A DNA stretch of 41,483 bases, taken from HGM04593 sp045636545 (GTDB lineage Bacteria; Bacteroidota; Bacteroidia; Bacteroidales; Bacteroidaceae). The notes beneath the pieces were generated by a model, which had not been told where the DNA came from, did not search any database, and saw only the letters and a list, made by a program, of their open reading frames with translations. Each line of letters opens with the position of its first letter. The first letter of the stretch is position 1. Below, one piece after another: positions 33,219 to 41,373 of this stretch. The stretch lies in contig JAZTXR010000064.1 of the NCBI GenBank assembly GCA_045636545.1, forward strand, positions 1-41,483, in the 5' to 3' direction. Both the position numbers and the translations under genes were made by a program.

Positions 33219-34607
33219 ATGAACAAGCAAAAGACACTAAACGGTAGTTTTTCTTTGTATGGCAAAGGATTGCACACAGGTCTTTACCTGACTGTGACAT
33301 TCAATCCCGCCCCAGAGAACCACGGATACAAGATACAACGCATCGACCTCCCGGGAGAACCAATCATTGATGCCATAGCCGAAAATGTCACAGAGACCAC
33401 ACGCGGCACAGTGCTCACCAAAGGCGAGGCACGTGTAAGCACAATCGAGCATGCTATGGCAGCGCTCTTTGCACTGGGCATAGACAACTGCCTCATGCAG
33501 GTCAACGGCCCTGAGTTCCCGATACTCGACGGCAGTGCCATACAATATGTCGAGAACATTGAGCGTGTTGGAATAAAGGAACAGAATGCCGAGAAAGACA
33601 TCTTTGTCATCAAGTCAAAGATTGAAATCAAGGACGAGAAGAACAGCAACTCCATCATCATCCTCCCAGACGAGAAGTTCAGCCTCAATGTGCTGATACA
33701 TTATGACAGCGACATACTCTTCAACCAGTATGCCACACTGGAGGATATGGATGATTTCAAGAGTGAAATAGCATCAAGCCGCACATTTGTATTTGTGCGC
33801 GAACTCGAGGCATTGCTGAACCTTGGGCTCATAAAGGGCGGCGACCTCGACAATGCCATTGTCATCTATGAGCGTGAGATGCCACAGGACAAATATGACA
33901 GGCTCACCGAGATACTTGGCGTTCCGCAGATGGATGCAAAGAAGCTGGGCTACCTGAACCACAAACCGCTTGTGTGGAACAACGAACCGGCACGTCACAA
34001 ACTGCTTGACATAATAGGAGACCTTGCCCTCATCGGCAAGCCACTGCAGGGCCGCATCATCGCCACCTGTCCGGGACACACCATCAACAACAAGTTTGCA
34101 CGTGCAATGCGAAAGGTAATCCGTGAGCACCAGATTCAGGCGCCCGTATACGACCCCAACCGCGAAGCTCTGCTCGACATCAGCCAGATAAAGAAGTTGC
34201 TCCCGCACCGTAGCCCGATGCTGCTGATAGATAAAGTGACAGAAATCGGGTCGGATTACATTGTAGGCGTGAAGAACGTGACAATGAACGAGCCATTCTT
34301 TGCCGGCCACTTCCCCGATGAACCGATAATGCCCGGTGTGCTGCTTGTTGAGGCAATGTCGCAATGCGGAGCACTGTTCGTGCTGAACAATCTTGATGAG
34401 CCCGAGAAATACTCTACCTATTTTGTCAAGATTGACAAGATACAGTTCCACAAGAAAGTTGTCCCCGGCGACACACTTGTCATGAAGGTAGAACAGACCT
34501 CGCCTTTGCGCCACGGTCTCTCGGTAATGAAAGGCTACCTTTTTGTAGGTGAAAAACTGGCTGCAGAGGCATCATTTGTAGGGCAGATTATAAAAAACAA
34601 GGAATAA
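33219..34607 (+). CDS. lpxC/fabZ: Bifunctional LpxC-FabZ: UDP-3-O-acyl-N-acetylglucosamine deacetylase / 3-hydroxyacyl-ACP dehydratase
   Basis: 462 residues. The LpxC part (1 to about 315) has the zinc ligands STIEHAMAALFALG (His78) and ARHKLLDIIGDLAL (His and Asp). The FabZ part (about 318-462) has IKKLLPHRSPMLLIDKV and FAGHFPDEPIMPGVLLVEAM with the catalytic His and Glu. The fusion joins the committed step of lipid A synthesis with a fatty-acid elongation enzyme that competes for the same 3-hydroxyacyl-ACP; it is characteristic of Bacteroidetes. It starts 9 bp after lpxD and is followed by lpxA after 16 bp. Confidence 0.97.
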   Translation: MNKQKTLNGSFSLYGKGLHTGLYLTVTFNPAPENHGYKIQRIDLPGEPIIDAIAENVTETTRGTVLTKGEARVSTIEHAMAALFALGIDNCLMQVNGPEFPILDGSAIQYVENIERVGIKEQNAEKDIFVIKSKIEIKDEKNSNSIIILPDEKFSLNVLIHYDSDILFNQYATLEDMDDFKSEIASSRTFVFVRELEALLNLGLIKGGDLDNAIVIYEREMPQDKYDRLTEILGVPQMDAKKLGYLNHKPLVWNNEPARHKLLDIIGDLALIGKPLQGRIIATCPGHTINNKFARAMRKVIREHQIQAPVYDPNREALLDISQIKKLLPHRSPMLLIDKVTEIGSDYIVGVKNVTMNEPFFAGHFPDEPIMPGVLLVEAMSQCGALFVLNNLDEPEKYSTYFVKIDKIQFHKKVVPGDTLVMKVEQTSPLRHGLSVMKGYLFVGEKLAAEASFVGQIIKNKE

Positions 34608-34623
34608 AAAAGCAAGTACAATC

Positions 34624-35391
34624 ATGTTCAATCAACTATCATTCATACACCCGGGTGCAAAAATTGGTGCCAACTGCACCATTGAACCCTTTGTCTACAT
34701 TGACGACAATGTTGTCATTGGCGACAACTGCCACATAATGGCACACGCCTCGGTTCTGAGCGGCACACGCATGGGCAACAACAACAGGGTTTTCCACGGA
34801 GCAGTCGTGGGCGGCATTCCACAGGACCTGAAGTTCGTGGGCGAGGAGACAACCCTTGAGATTGGCGACAACAACACCATCCGCGAGAATGTCACCCTGA
34901 ACCGTGGCACTGCATCAAAAGGCAAGACCGTCATCGGCAACAACAACCTGTTCATGGAGAACTCGCACATAGGCCATGACTGCGTTATAGGCAGCAACTG
35001 CATCATCGGCAACTCGTCAAAGATAGCCGGCGAGGTTATCATTGAAGATTTTGCCATCCTCAGCGCCTGCGTTCTTGTGCACCAGTTCAGCCATCTTGGC
35101 GGTCACATTATGGTGCAGGGCGGCAGCAAGGTGACCAAGGACATCCCGCCATACATAGTAACAGGCCGCGACCCGTTGCACTACTGCGGAGAGAACATCG
35201 TGGGTCTGCGCCGCCGTGGTTTCTCAAACGAGGCAATACGCAGCATACACGACGCATACCGTCTGCTCTATGAGGGAACGGTAACAGCCGGCATAGCAAA
35301 GATTAAAGAGACAATGACTATGACTCCCGAAATTGAAAAAATCATAGATTTTGTGGAGAACAAATCACAAAGAGGTATAATTGGAAAATAA
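34624..35391 (+). CDS. lpxA: UDP-N-acetylglucosamine acyltransferase
   Basis: 255 residues. The hexapeptide beta-helix begins at IHPGAKIGANCTIEPFVYID. NRGTASKGKTVIGNNN and ENSHIGHDCVIGSNC hold the conserved catalytic His. The C-terminal helical domain (GLRRRGFSNEAIRSIHDAYR) is typical. It carries out the first step of lipid A synthesis. It completes the lpxD-lpxC/fabZ-lpxA run. Confidence 0.97.
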   Translation: MFNQLSFIHPGAKIGANCTIEPFVYIDDNVVIGDNCHIMAHASVLSGTRMGNNNRVFHGAVVGGIPQDLKFVGEETTLEIGDNNTIRENVTLNRGTASKGKTVIGNNNLFMENSHIGHDCVIGSNCIIGNSSKIAGEVIIEDFAILSACVLVHQFSHLGGHIMVQGGSKVTKDIPPYIVTGRDPLHYCGENIVGLRRRGFSNEAIRSIHDAYRLLYEGTVTAGIAKIKETMTMTPEIEKIIDFVENKSQRGIIGK

Positions 35392-35399
35392 CACAAATT

Positions 35400-35966
35400 A
35401 TGGTATACAAGTTCAGACTACTGTCGGACGAAGTTGAGAACTTCAGAAGAGACATTGAAATTGATTCAGAAGCAACATTCCTTGAGCTACATAAAGCAAT
35501 CCTTGACTCGGTAAACTACCCCGATGACCAGATGACCTCATTCTTCATCTGCAACGACCGTTGGGTGAAGGAGATGGAGATTACACTCGAGGATATGGGC
35601 GGAATGTCCGAGGACGAGAGCTACGTTATGGCCGAGACCGTCATTGGCGACATCATTGAGGAGGAGAAGCAGAAACTGGCTTATGTATTCGACCCGCTCG
35701 GCGACCGCATGTTCTACATGGAGCTCAGCAAGATTGAGTTCGGCAAGGACATTGACCAGGCTGTCTGCACAAAGTCGGTAGGTGATGCTCCTGCGCAGAT
35801 GCTCAACTTCGACGAGCTGATGAACAAGGCTCCAATAGTTGAGGCAAACGACGATTTCAACGAGGACTTCTATGGCAGCGACAGCTATGACGAGGACGAC
35901 CTCGACCCCGAGGGATACGGAATTGGCGACATTGCCGACATGAGCTCCATCGACGACCTCTATTAA
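35400..35966 (+). CDS. pRiA4b ORF-3-like (IS1096 TnpR-like) domain protein
   Basis: 188 residues. MVYKFRLLSDEVENFRRDIEI, then ATFLELHKAILDSVNY and FFICNDRWVKEMEIT fit the plasmid pRiA4b ORF-3-like fold, whose members often carry an IS1096 passenger-protein label. KLAYVFDPLGDRMFYMELSKI is the second conserved block. The C-terminus (about 145-188) is strongly acidic (DEDDLDPEG). The function is unknown. The name derives from a transposon passenger, but this copy sits stably between lpxA (8 bp away) and miaA, with codon use like its neighbours, so I see no sign of mobility. Confidence 0.75.
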   Translation: MVYKFRLLSDEVENFRRDIEIDSEATFLELHKAILDSVNYPDDQMTSFFICNDRWVKEMEITLEDMGGMSEDESYVMAETVIGDIIEEEKQKLAYVFDPLGDRMFYMELSKIEFGKDIDQAVCTKSVGDAPAQMLNFDELMNKAPIVEANDDFNEDFYGSDSYDEDDLDPEGYGIGDIADMSSIDDLY

Positions 35967-36031
35967 AAAGCCCCCAAAAAGCTCCTCCACTCCTCGAGGG
36001 GAGGTGTCGCGATAGCAACGGAGGGGAGCAG
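35967..36031. repeat. Dispersed palindromic intergenic repeat (family A, short form)
   Basis: It contains AGCTCCTCCACTCCTCGAGG and ends AACGGAGGGGAGCAG, matching the arms of the copies near 14045, 14815 and 23876. It fills the gap before miaA. Confidence 0.55.
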
Positions 36032-36055
36032 AAACAAAACCAAAAGAAAGAGAGG

Positions 36056-36961
36056 ATGAACAACCTTGTTGTACTAATAGGCCCCACGGCAGTTGGCAAG
36101 ACAGCTACAAGTTTTGCCATTGCCGGGCATTACGGATGCCCCATCATCTCGGCCGACTCGCGCCAGATGTACCGCGGTATGGAGATTGGTACAGCAATGC
36201 CCACCAAAGATGAGCTTGCCCGCCACAAGCACCATTTTGTGGGGCAGCTCGCTCCCGGCGACTACTACAGCGCGGCGCGCTACGAGGCCGACGTGCTTGC
36301 ACTCCTTGAAGAGGAGTTTCCCCACCACCCCACAATGCTGCTCACCGGCGGCTCAATGATGTACATCGATGCAGTGTGCAAAGGAATTGACGACATTCCC
36401 ACCGTTGACGAGGAGACACGCGCCATGGTCATTGAAAAGTACAACAGTCAGGGATTGGAAAGCCTTGCCGCCGAGCTGCGCGTGCTCGACCCCGAATACT
36501 ATGCTGAGGCCGATATAAAGAACCCCAAGCGTGTCATGCACGCATTGGAAATCTGCTACATGACAGGAAAGACCTACAGTTCCTTCCGCAAGCGCACCAC
36601 AAAAGAGCGCCCGTTCAATATAATAAAGATAGGATTGCAACGCGACCGCGAGGAGCTGTATGAGCGCATAAACCGTCGCGTGGATATTATGATTGAACAA
36701 GGCCTGATAGAAGAAGTCAAGGGATTCACACACCTCAAGCACCACAATTCACTCAATACAGTAGGCTATAAGGAGATATTCAAATATCTCGACGGAGAGT
36801 GGACACTCGATTTTGCCATTGAAAAGATAAAGCAGAACACACGCATCTATTCACGCAAGCAGGTTACGTGGTACCGCAAGGACGAGGAGATAGCATGGTT
36901 TCACCCGGATGACATTGAGGGAATACTCCAATATATAGATAGAAGGATTGAAATTTTTTAA
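36056..36961 (+). CDS. miaA: tRNA dimethylallyltransferase
   Basis: 301 residues. The P-loop is IGPTAVGKTATSFAIA, followed by ISADSRQMYRGMEIGTAMP and HHFVGQLAPGDYYSAARYEAD. LLTGGSMMYIDAVCKG and the later TVGYKEIFKYLDGE, NTRIYSRKQVTWYRK complete the MiaA signature. It adds the dimethylallyl group to A37 of tRNAs that read UNN codons. The last codons and the stop lie inside a perfect palindrome shared with the convergent radical SAM gene. Confidence 0.96.
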   Translation: MNNLVVLIGPTAVGKTATSFAIAGHYGCPIISADSRQMYRGMEIGTAMPTKDELARHKHHFVGQLAPGDYYSAARYEADVLALLEEEFPHHPTMLLTGGSMMYIDAVCKGIDDIPTVDEETRAMVIEKYNSQGLESLAAELRVLDPEYYAEADIKNPKRVMHALEICYMTGKTYSSFRKRTTKERPFNIIKIGLQRDREELYERINRRVDIMIEQGLIEEVKGFTHLKHHNSLNTVGYKEIFKYLDGEWTLDFAIEKIKQNTRIYSRKQVTWYRKDEEIAWFHPDDIEGILQYIDRRIEIF

Positions 36962-36984
36962 ATTTCAATCCTTCTATCTATATA
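36932..36984. terminator. Perfect 25-bp palindrome spanning both stop codons (bidirectional terminator)
   Basis: Positions 36932-36956 and 36960-36984 are exact reverse complements around a TTT loop. The miaA stop (36959-36961) lies at the loop edge and the radical SAM stop (36974-36976) inside the right arm. The loop end is A/T-rich, so the RNA ends in a U-rich loop rather than a classic downstream U-run. Confidence 0.8.
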
Positions 36985-37900
36985 ACCTTCCTTGCCACGT
37001 ATTTCTCTCCTTCATACGCGCCTTCACCTTATCAACAAGCTCGTGGTTCTTCACACCCCAATCGGGGGCAACAAGCAACTCCTTTGGCGACTGCGAAGCG
37101 AAGCGCTCAAGCACAATATCGGGCGAAAGGCGCTCCACGTAATCAATCACAGTCTCAATATAATCCCCCATTTCAAAAAGATGGAACTCCGCAGGGTTCA
37201 CGGCATACTCCTCGGCCATGCGCGTGCCTCTCACAACCTGCAATTGGTGCAGTTTAAGTGTGGTGAGCGGCAGGCGCGACAACTCACAGGCCTGGCGCAT
37301 AAGTTCCTCGCGCCCCTCGCCGGGAAGCCCCAGAATGATGTGTGCCCCTACAGGGATGCCCGCGGCAGCTGTGCGCCTCACTGCATCGGCGGCACAGGCA
37401 TAATCGTGCCCGCGGTTTATGCGCAACAATGTATTGTCATTGGTACTCTCAATGCCATACTCCACAAGCACGAAAGTCCTTTTTTTCAGCTCGGCAAAAT
37501 ATTGCAGCAGCTCATCGGGCATACAATCGGGGCGCGTACCAACGACAATGCCCACACAGCCATCAACGGCTAAAGCCTCTTCGTAACGCTTTTGCAGTTC
37601 CTCCAACGAACCGTATGTATTGGTATATGCCTGAAAATAGGCAAGATATTTCATGTCGGGATATTTATGCGCAAAGAACGAAATCCCCTCACGCATCTGC
37701 TCGGTTACCGAACGGTTGCGGTGACAATAGGCAGGGTTGAACGTCTGGTTATTGCAGAAAGTACAACCACCCCGCCCCACCTTGCCGTCACGGTTAGGGC
37801 AGGTGAAACCCGCATCAATGGTAATCTTCTGCACCCTGCAGCCAAAAATGGCACGCAGATAACCGCCGAACTCGTTATATAAAAAAGCATCCTCACGCAT
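36974..37900 (-). CDS. TIGR01212/YhcC family radical SAM protein
   Basis: 308 residues from the ATG at 37900 (MREDAFLYNEFGGYLRAIFG). The cysteines are at FTCPNRDGKVGRGGCTFCNN, the wide CxnCxxC spacing of this family. FQAYTNTYGSLEELQKRY, GTRPDCMPDE, EYGIESTNDNTLLRINRGHDY and HIILGLPGEGREEL follow as expected. The protein should bind a 4Fe-4S cluster and SAM; the reaction of this family is not established to my knowledge. An upstream ATG at 37918 is less likely. Confidence 0.9.
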   Translation of the reverse strand: MREDAFLYNEFGGYLRAIFGCRVQKITIDAGFTCPNRDGKVGRGGCTFCNNQTFNPAYCHRNRSVTEQMREGISFFAHKYPDMKYLAYFQAYTNTYGSLEELQKRYEEALAVDGCVGIVVGTRPDCMPDELLQYFAELKKRTFVLVEYGIESTNDNTLLRINRGHDYACAADAVRRTAAAGIPVGAHIILGLPGEGREELMRQACELSRLPLTTLKLHQLQVVRGTRMAEEYAVNPAEFHLFEMGDYIETVIDYVERLSPDIVLERFASQSPKELLVAPDWGVKNHELVDKVKARMKERNTWQGRLYR

Positions 37901-37999
37901 AACAGCGCGAAGATACAAAGAAAGCGTGGGATAATGAAACTTAGAAGCCGTTTAAATTTCTGGTATTTAGAAGCTGTTTGAATTTCTAAAAAAATAGGT

Positions 38000-38163
38000 A
38001 ATAATATAGCAGTTGACCCATATACTGAAAAAACGTGTAGATGTCATGTCGACCGTAGTGGAGACATCTCGTTTGCCGTTGTAGAGTTCCATTGCCTACG
38101 CTCAGACATGCTGTTGAGAGCTTGCTCGAAAAATGACATTGCTGGGTCAACATCTATATTATT
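38000..38163. mobile_element. 164-bp MITE-like element with 20-bp terminal inverted repeats
   Basis: The left end (38000-38019) is the reverse complement of the right end (38144-38163) except for two central positions: AATAATATAG-CA-GTTGACCC versus -AT-. No coding capacity. A single end copy occurs at 13958-13976. The interior carries family B repeat material. No clear target-site duplication was found, so mobility is inferred only. Confidence 0.5.
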
Positions 38164-38260
38164 GCTATTGTTTTTGATTAGTTTACAAATAGTTTAATAT
38201 GAATAAGAAACTGTTTCAATTTCTAAAGATAAAGCCGGGCTTCGCCGTTTTTTAGATTTT

Positions 38261-38479
38261 TGTTTAGCAAAAAATAAATCTCTTTCGAAGAGATAGACGA
38301 TTTATGGCAAAATTACATAAAATATAGTAAACAAGCACAAATCATCAAAAAAACATTGTAATTTAGCAACACATTAATTGATAGCTCAATTCATTGTTTA
38401 GCAAAAAATCTGATTGTCAACTGCTTTAGCGTTGATAATCAGCAAACAATAGTTTGCACAAATCTCTTCGAAAGAGATT
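38261..38479. promoter_or_regulatory. Palindrome cluster upstream of the BspA-like gene
   Basis: A 15-bp direct repeat TGTTTAGCAAAAAAT occurs at 38261-38275 and 38395-38409. ATCTCTT-N3-AAGAGAT hairpins occur at 38278-38294 and, with 1 bp more on each arm, at 38461-38479. Between them lie CTGATTGTCAAC...GTTGATAATCAG (38410-38442, one mismatch) and CAAACAATAGTTTG (38443-38456). The last hairpin lies about 40 bp before the start codon, a position suited to control of translation or transcription. No clear TAnnTTTG box is visible. Confidence 0.45.
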
Positions 38480-38519
38480 GATAAAAAAAGATGATAAAAC
38501 AAATAAAACTTATACAAAT

Positions 38520-41009
38520 ATGAAAAATCTTAAGAGTTTATTTACAGCGCTTTTATTACTGTGCGGTTTAACAGCAAGCGCCCATGACTTTGAGGTGGAA
38601 GGTATTTATTACAACATTTTGTCGGAAACAGACAAGACTGTTGAGGTAACAAGTGGAAACAACAGATACACCGACTGTGTGGTAATTCCCGAGAATGTTG
38701 TTTACAATGGTAGCACCTACAGCGTAACAAGCATTGGAGAGTATGCGTTCTTGAGTTGCACCGGGCTTACAAGCATTACAATTCCTAACAGCGTTACAAG
38801 CATTGGAGATGATGCGTTCCAGAATTGCTCCGGGCTTACAAGTATTGAAATAGGTAACAGTGTAACAAGGATTGGACGTCAGGCGTTCTTGAATTGCTCC
38901 GGGCTTACAAGCATTGTAATCCCTAACAGTGTAACAAGTATTGGAGACTTTGCGTTCGATGATTGCTCCGGGCTTACAAGCATTACAATTCCTAACAGCG
39001 TTACAAGCATTGGAAATGGAGCGTTCTATAATTGCTCCGGCCTTACAAGCATTGAAATCCCTAACAGTGTTACAAGCATTGGAGAGTATGCGTTCGCTGG
39101 TTGCTCCGGGCTTACAAGCATTACAATTCCTAACAGCGTTACAAGTATTGAGTATGCTGCGTTCGCTTATTGCTCCGGGCTTACAAGCGTTGAAATCCCA
39201 AGCAGCGTTACAAGCATTGGATATTCTGCGTTCGCTTATTGCTCCGGGCTTACAAGCGTTGAAATCCCAAGCAGCGTTACAAGCATTGGATATTCTGCGT
39301 TCGCTTATTGCTCCGGGCTTACAAGTATTATAGTTGAGAGTGGTAATATGTATTATGATAGCCGTGATAATTGTAATGCAATTATAGAAACCGCGACCAA
39401 TACACTTTTAGCCGGCTGTCAAAATACTATTATTCCTAACGATGTTACCAGCATTGGAGACTATGCGTTCGCTTATTGCTCCGGGCTTACAAGCATTGAA
39501 ATACCTAATAGCGTTACAAGCATTGGTCAGTATGCGTTCAATGCTTGCACAGACCTTACAAACGTAACTATAGGTGAGAGCGTAACAAGTATTGGAAGTG
39601 CTGCGTTCGATGGTACGCCTTGGTATAATAATCAACCCGAAGGTGTTGTCTATGTCGGTAAAGTGCTTTACAAATATAAAGGTACAATGCCCGCAAATAC
39701 ATCAATAACTGTAAAAGATGGTACTTTGGGTATTGCAGGCGGAGCGTTCGAACGTTGCACCGGCCTTACAAGCATTGAAATCCCTAACGGCGTTACAAGC
39801 ATTGGAAATTCTGCGTTCAGTGGTTGCACCGGTCTTACCAGCATTAAAATCCCAAACAGCATTACAAGCATTGGATATTCTGCGTTCAGTGGTTGTACCG
39901 GTCTTATCAGCATTGAAATCCCAAATAGCGTAACAAGCATTGGAAATTCTGCGTTCAGTGGTTGTACCGGTCTTACCAGCATTAAAATCCCTAACGGCGT
40001 TACAAGCATTGGAAATTCTGCGTTCAGTGGTTGTACCGGTCTTACCAGCATTACTATACCTAACAGCGTTACAAGCATTGGAGATTCTGCGTTCGAAGAT
40101 TGCACCGGACTTACAAGCATTACTATACCTAACAGCGTTACAAAAATTGGAAATTACACCTTCTATGGTTGCACCGGGCTTACAAGCATTAAAATCCCAA
40201 ACAGCGTAACAAGCATTGGAAATCTTGCGTTCAGTGGTTGCACCGGTCTTACAAGTATTGTAATCCCTAACAGCGTTACAAGCATTGATGGTTGGTATGC
40301 TTTCGGAGGTTGCGAAAACCTAAAGACTGTTATAAACCTCTCTAACCTGACATTCAGTAAAGGGTCAGAAGACTATGGCTATATTGCATATTATGCCGAT
40401 AAGGTTATAAATTTCCCAAATGTCACAATTGTTCGTGATTGGGGGTTCTCAACAGTCGATGGTAAACATTTTTTGGCTGGGTATTTTGGCAATAATACAG
40501 ATATTGTATTGCCCAAAGACTATAATGGTGAGAGTTATGCTATAGGAGATTACGCGTTCTTTTGTTGCAACGACCTTACAAGCATTGAAATACCTAACAG
40601 CGTAACAAGCATTGGCGAGTATGCGTTCAATGGCTGTAGTAATGTAAAGACATTATATATTGGTAGTTCTATAACGAGTATCGGCGACTATGCTTTTGCA
40701 GGTTGCGAAAAGATTACTGAAATCAAAGTGGCTTTGGAAAAACCATTCAGAGGCAGTGAAAATATATTTACCGATGCTGTTTATGACAATGCAACATTGT
40801 ATATCCCTAATGGCACAAAATCTTTATATGAAAAGAGAGAGCCGTGGAATATATTCTTCTACATCGTTGAAATGGACTTTACAGGAGTTGAAGAACTGAA
40901 AGCGGAAGGCGGAAATGTGAAAGCTATTTACGATTTACAGGGCCGCGTGGTTGAGAACCCCACAAGTGGCATTTATATTATAGATGGTAAAAAGGTGCTT
41001 ATAAAATGA
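38520..41009 (+). CDS. BspA-like leucine-rich-repeat (LRR_5) surface protein
   Basis: 829 residues from the ATG at 38520 (MKNLKSLFTALLLLCGLTASA), a clear signal peptide. The body is more than 20 LRR_5 units of 23 residues built on GLTSIEIPNSVTSIG plus xxAFxxC, interrupted near residues 285-320 and 365-410 by islands without repeats and by a different domain near 600-680. The C-terminus (AIYDLQGRVVENPTSGIYII) resembles the terminal domain common on secreted Prevotella/Bacteroides proteins and may be a sorting signal. BspA-type proteins sit on the cell surface and in other species bind host matrix or bacteria; the ligand here is unknown. An upstream ATG at 38454 would precede the signal peptide and is rejected. 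A terminator follows. Confidence 0.93.
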   Translation: MKNLKSLFTALLLLCGLTASAHDFEVEGIYYNILSETDKTVEVTSGNNRYTDCVVIPENVVYNGSTYSVTSIGEYAFLSCTGLTSITIPNSVTSIGDDAFQNCSGLTSIEIGNSVTRIGRQAFLNCSGLTSIVIPNSVTSIGDFAFDDCSGLTSITIPNSVTSIGNGAFYNCSGLTSIEIPNSVTSIGEYAFAGCSGLTSITIPNSVTSIEYAAFAYCSGLTSVEIPSSVTSIGYSAFAYCSGLTSVEIPSSVTSIGYSAFAYCSGLTSIIVESGNMYYDSRDNCNAIIETATNTLLAGCQNTIIPNDVTSIGDYAFAYCSGLTSIEIPNSVTSIGQYAFNACTDLTNVTIGESVTSIGSAAFDGTPWYNNQPEGVVYVGKVLYKYKGTMPANTSITVKDGTLGIAGGAFERCTGLTSIEIPNGVTSIGNSAFSGCTGLTSIKIPNSITSIGYSAFSGCTGLISIEIPNSVTSIGNSAFSGCTGLTSIKIPNGVTSIGNSAFSGCTGLTSITIPNSVTSIGDSAFEDCTGLTSITIPNSVTKIGNYTFYGCTGLTSIKIPNSVTSIGNLAFSGCTGLTSIVIPNSVTSIDGWYAFGGCENLKTVINLSNLTFSKGSEDYGYIAYYADKVINFPNVTIVRDWGFSTVDGKHFLAGYFGNNTDIVLPKDYNGESYAIGDYAFFCCNDLTSIEIPNSVTSIGEYAFNGCSNVKTLYIGSSITSIGDYAFAGCEKITEIKVALEKPFRGSENIFTDAVYDNATLYIPNGTKSLYEKREPWNIFFYIVEMDFTGVEELKAEGGNVKAIYDLQGRVVENPTSGIYIIDGKKVLIK
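39181..39318 (+). repeat. Exact tandem duplication of one 69-bp LRR unit
   Basis: 39181-39249 and 39250-39318 are identical. Many other 69-bp units across 38735-40290 are near-identical, so unit number probably changes by slippage or recombination. Confidence 0.9.
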
Positions 41010-41033
41010 TATAAACACTAAATAATTAACAGC

Positions 41034-41076
41034 AAAAGACCAATCGAGTTTCACTTCATACTCGATTGGTCTTTTT
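41034..41076 (+). terminator. Terminator of the BspA-like gene
   Basis: A perfect 16-bp stem (41034-41049 with 41060-41075, 10-nt loop) ends in TCTTTTT, 24 bp after the stop codon. Confidence 0.9.
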
Positions 41077-41092
41077 AATTGCAAGAGTTCTC

Positions 41093-41350
41093 TTTTAGAG
41101 ATCCTTCGGCTTCGCTCAGACGTGTTGTTGAGGGCTTACCCGAAAAATGACATTGTTCGCGGAGTTGTCATACTGAACGGAGCAAAGCGCAGTGAAGTAT
41201 CTCATAATATGCTTACGGGAGATTTTACGCTGCTTTAGAGATCCTTCGACTTCGCTCAGGATGACAAGTTCGCGGGCTTGTCATATCGACCGAACGGGAG
41301 ATATCTCTTTTTCAAGTTGCTTTAGAGATCCTTCGGCTTCGCTCAGGATG
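41093..41350. repeat. Cluster of family B repeats (three CCTTCG-CTTCGCTCAG copies)
   Basis: TTTAGAGATCCTTCGGCTTC or its C-to-A variant occurs near 41094, 41234 and 41320, each followed by GCTCAG. Between them are TCATACTGAACGGAGC and TCATATCGACCGAACGG, the same alternation as at 38040-38140 and 24442-24512. The 364-bp gap 41010-41373 has no gene. Confidence 0.8.
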
Positions 41351-41373
41351 AACTGTGTTAAAATTCAAATAAA

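Larger units (their letters stand above)
37919..38519. other. Repeat-rich non-coding region upstream of the BspA-like gene
   Basis: About 600 bp without a gene. It holds three copies of a 21-bp TTAGAAGCYGTTTRAATTTCT-like repeat (37941-37961, 37967-37987, 38204-38224), a 164-bp MITE-like element (38000-38163), family B repeat material near 38040-38140, and a set of palindromes (38261-38479). Confidence 0.8.

Noticed and set aside
35400..35966. Transposon passenger gene (mobile element) between lpxA and miaA
   Set aside because: No transposase, terminal repeats or composition change; the family name alone is not evidence of mobility.
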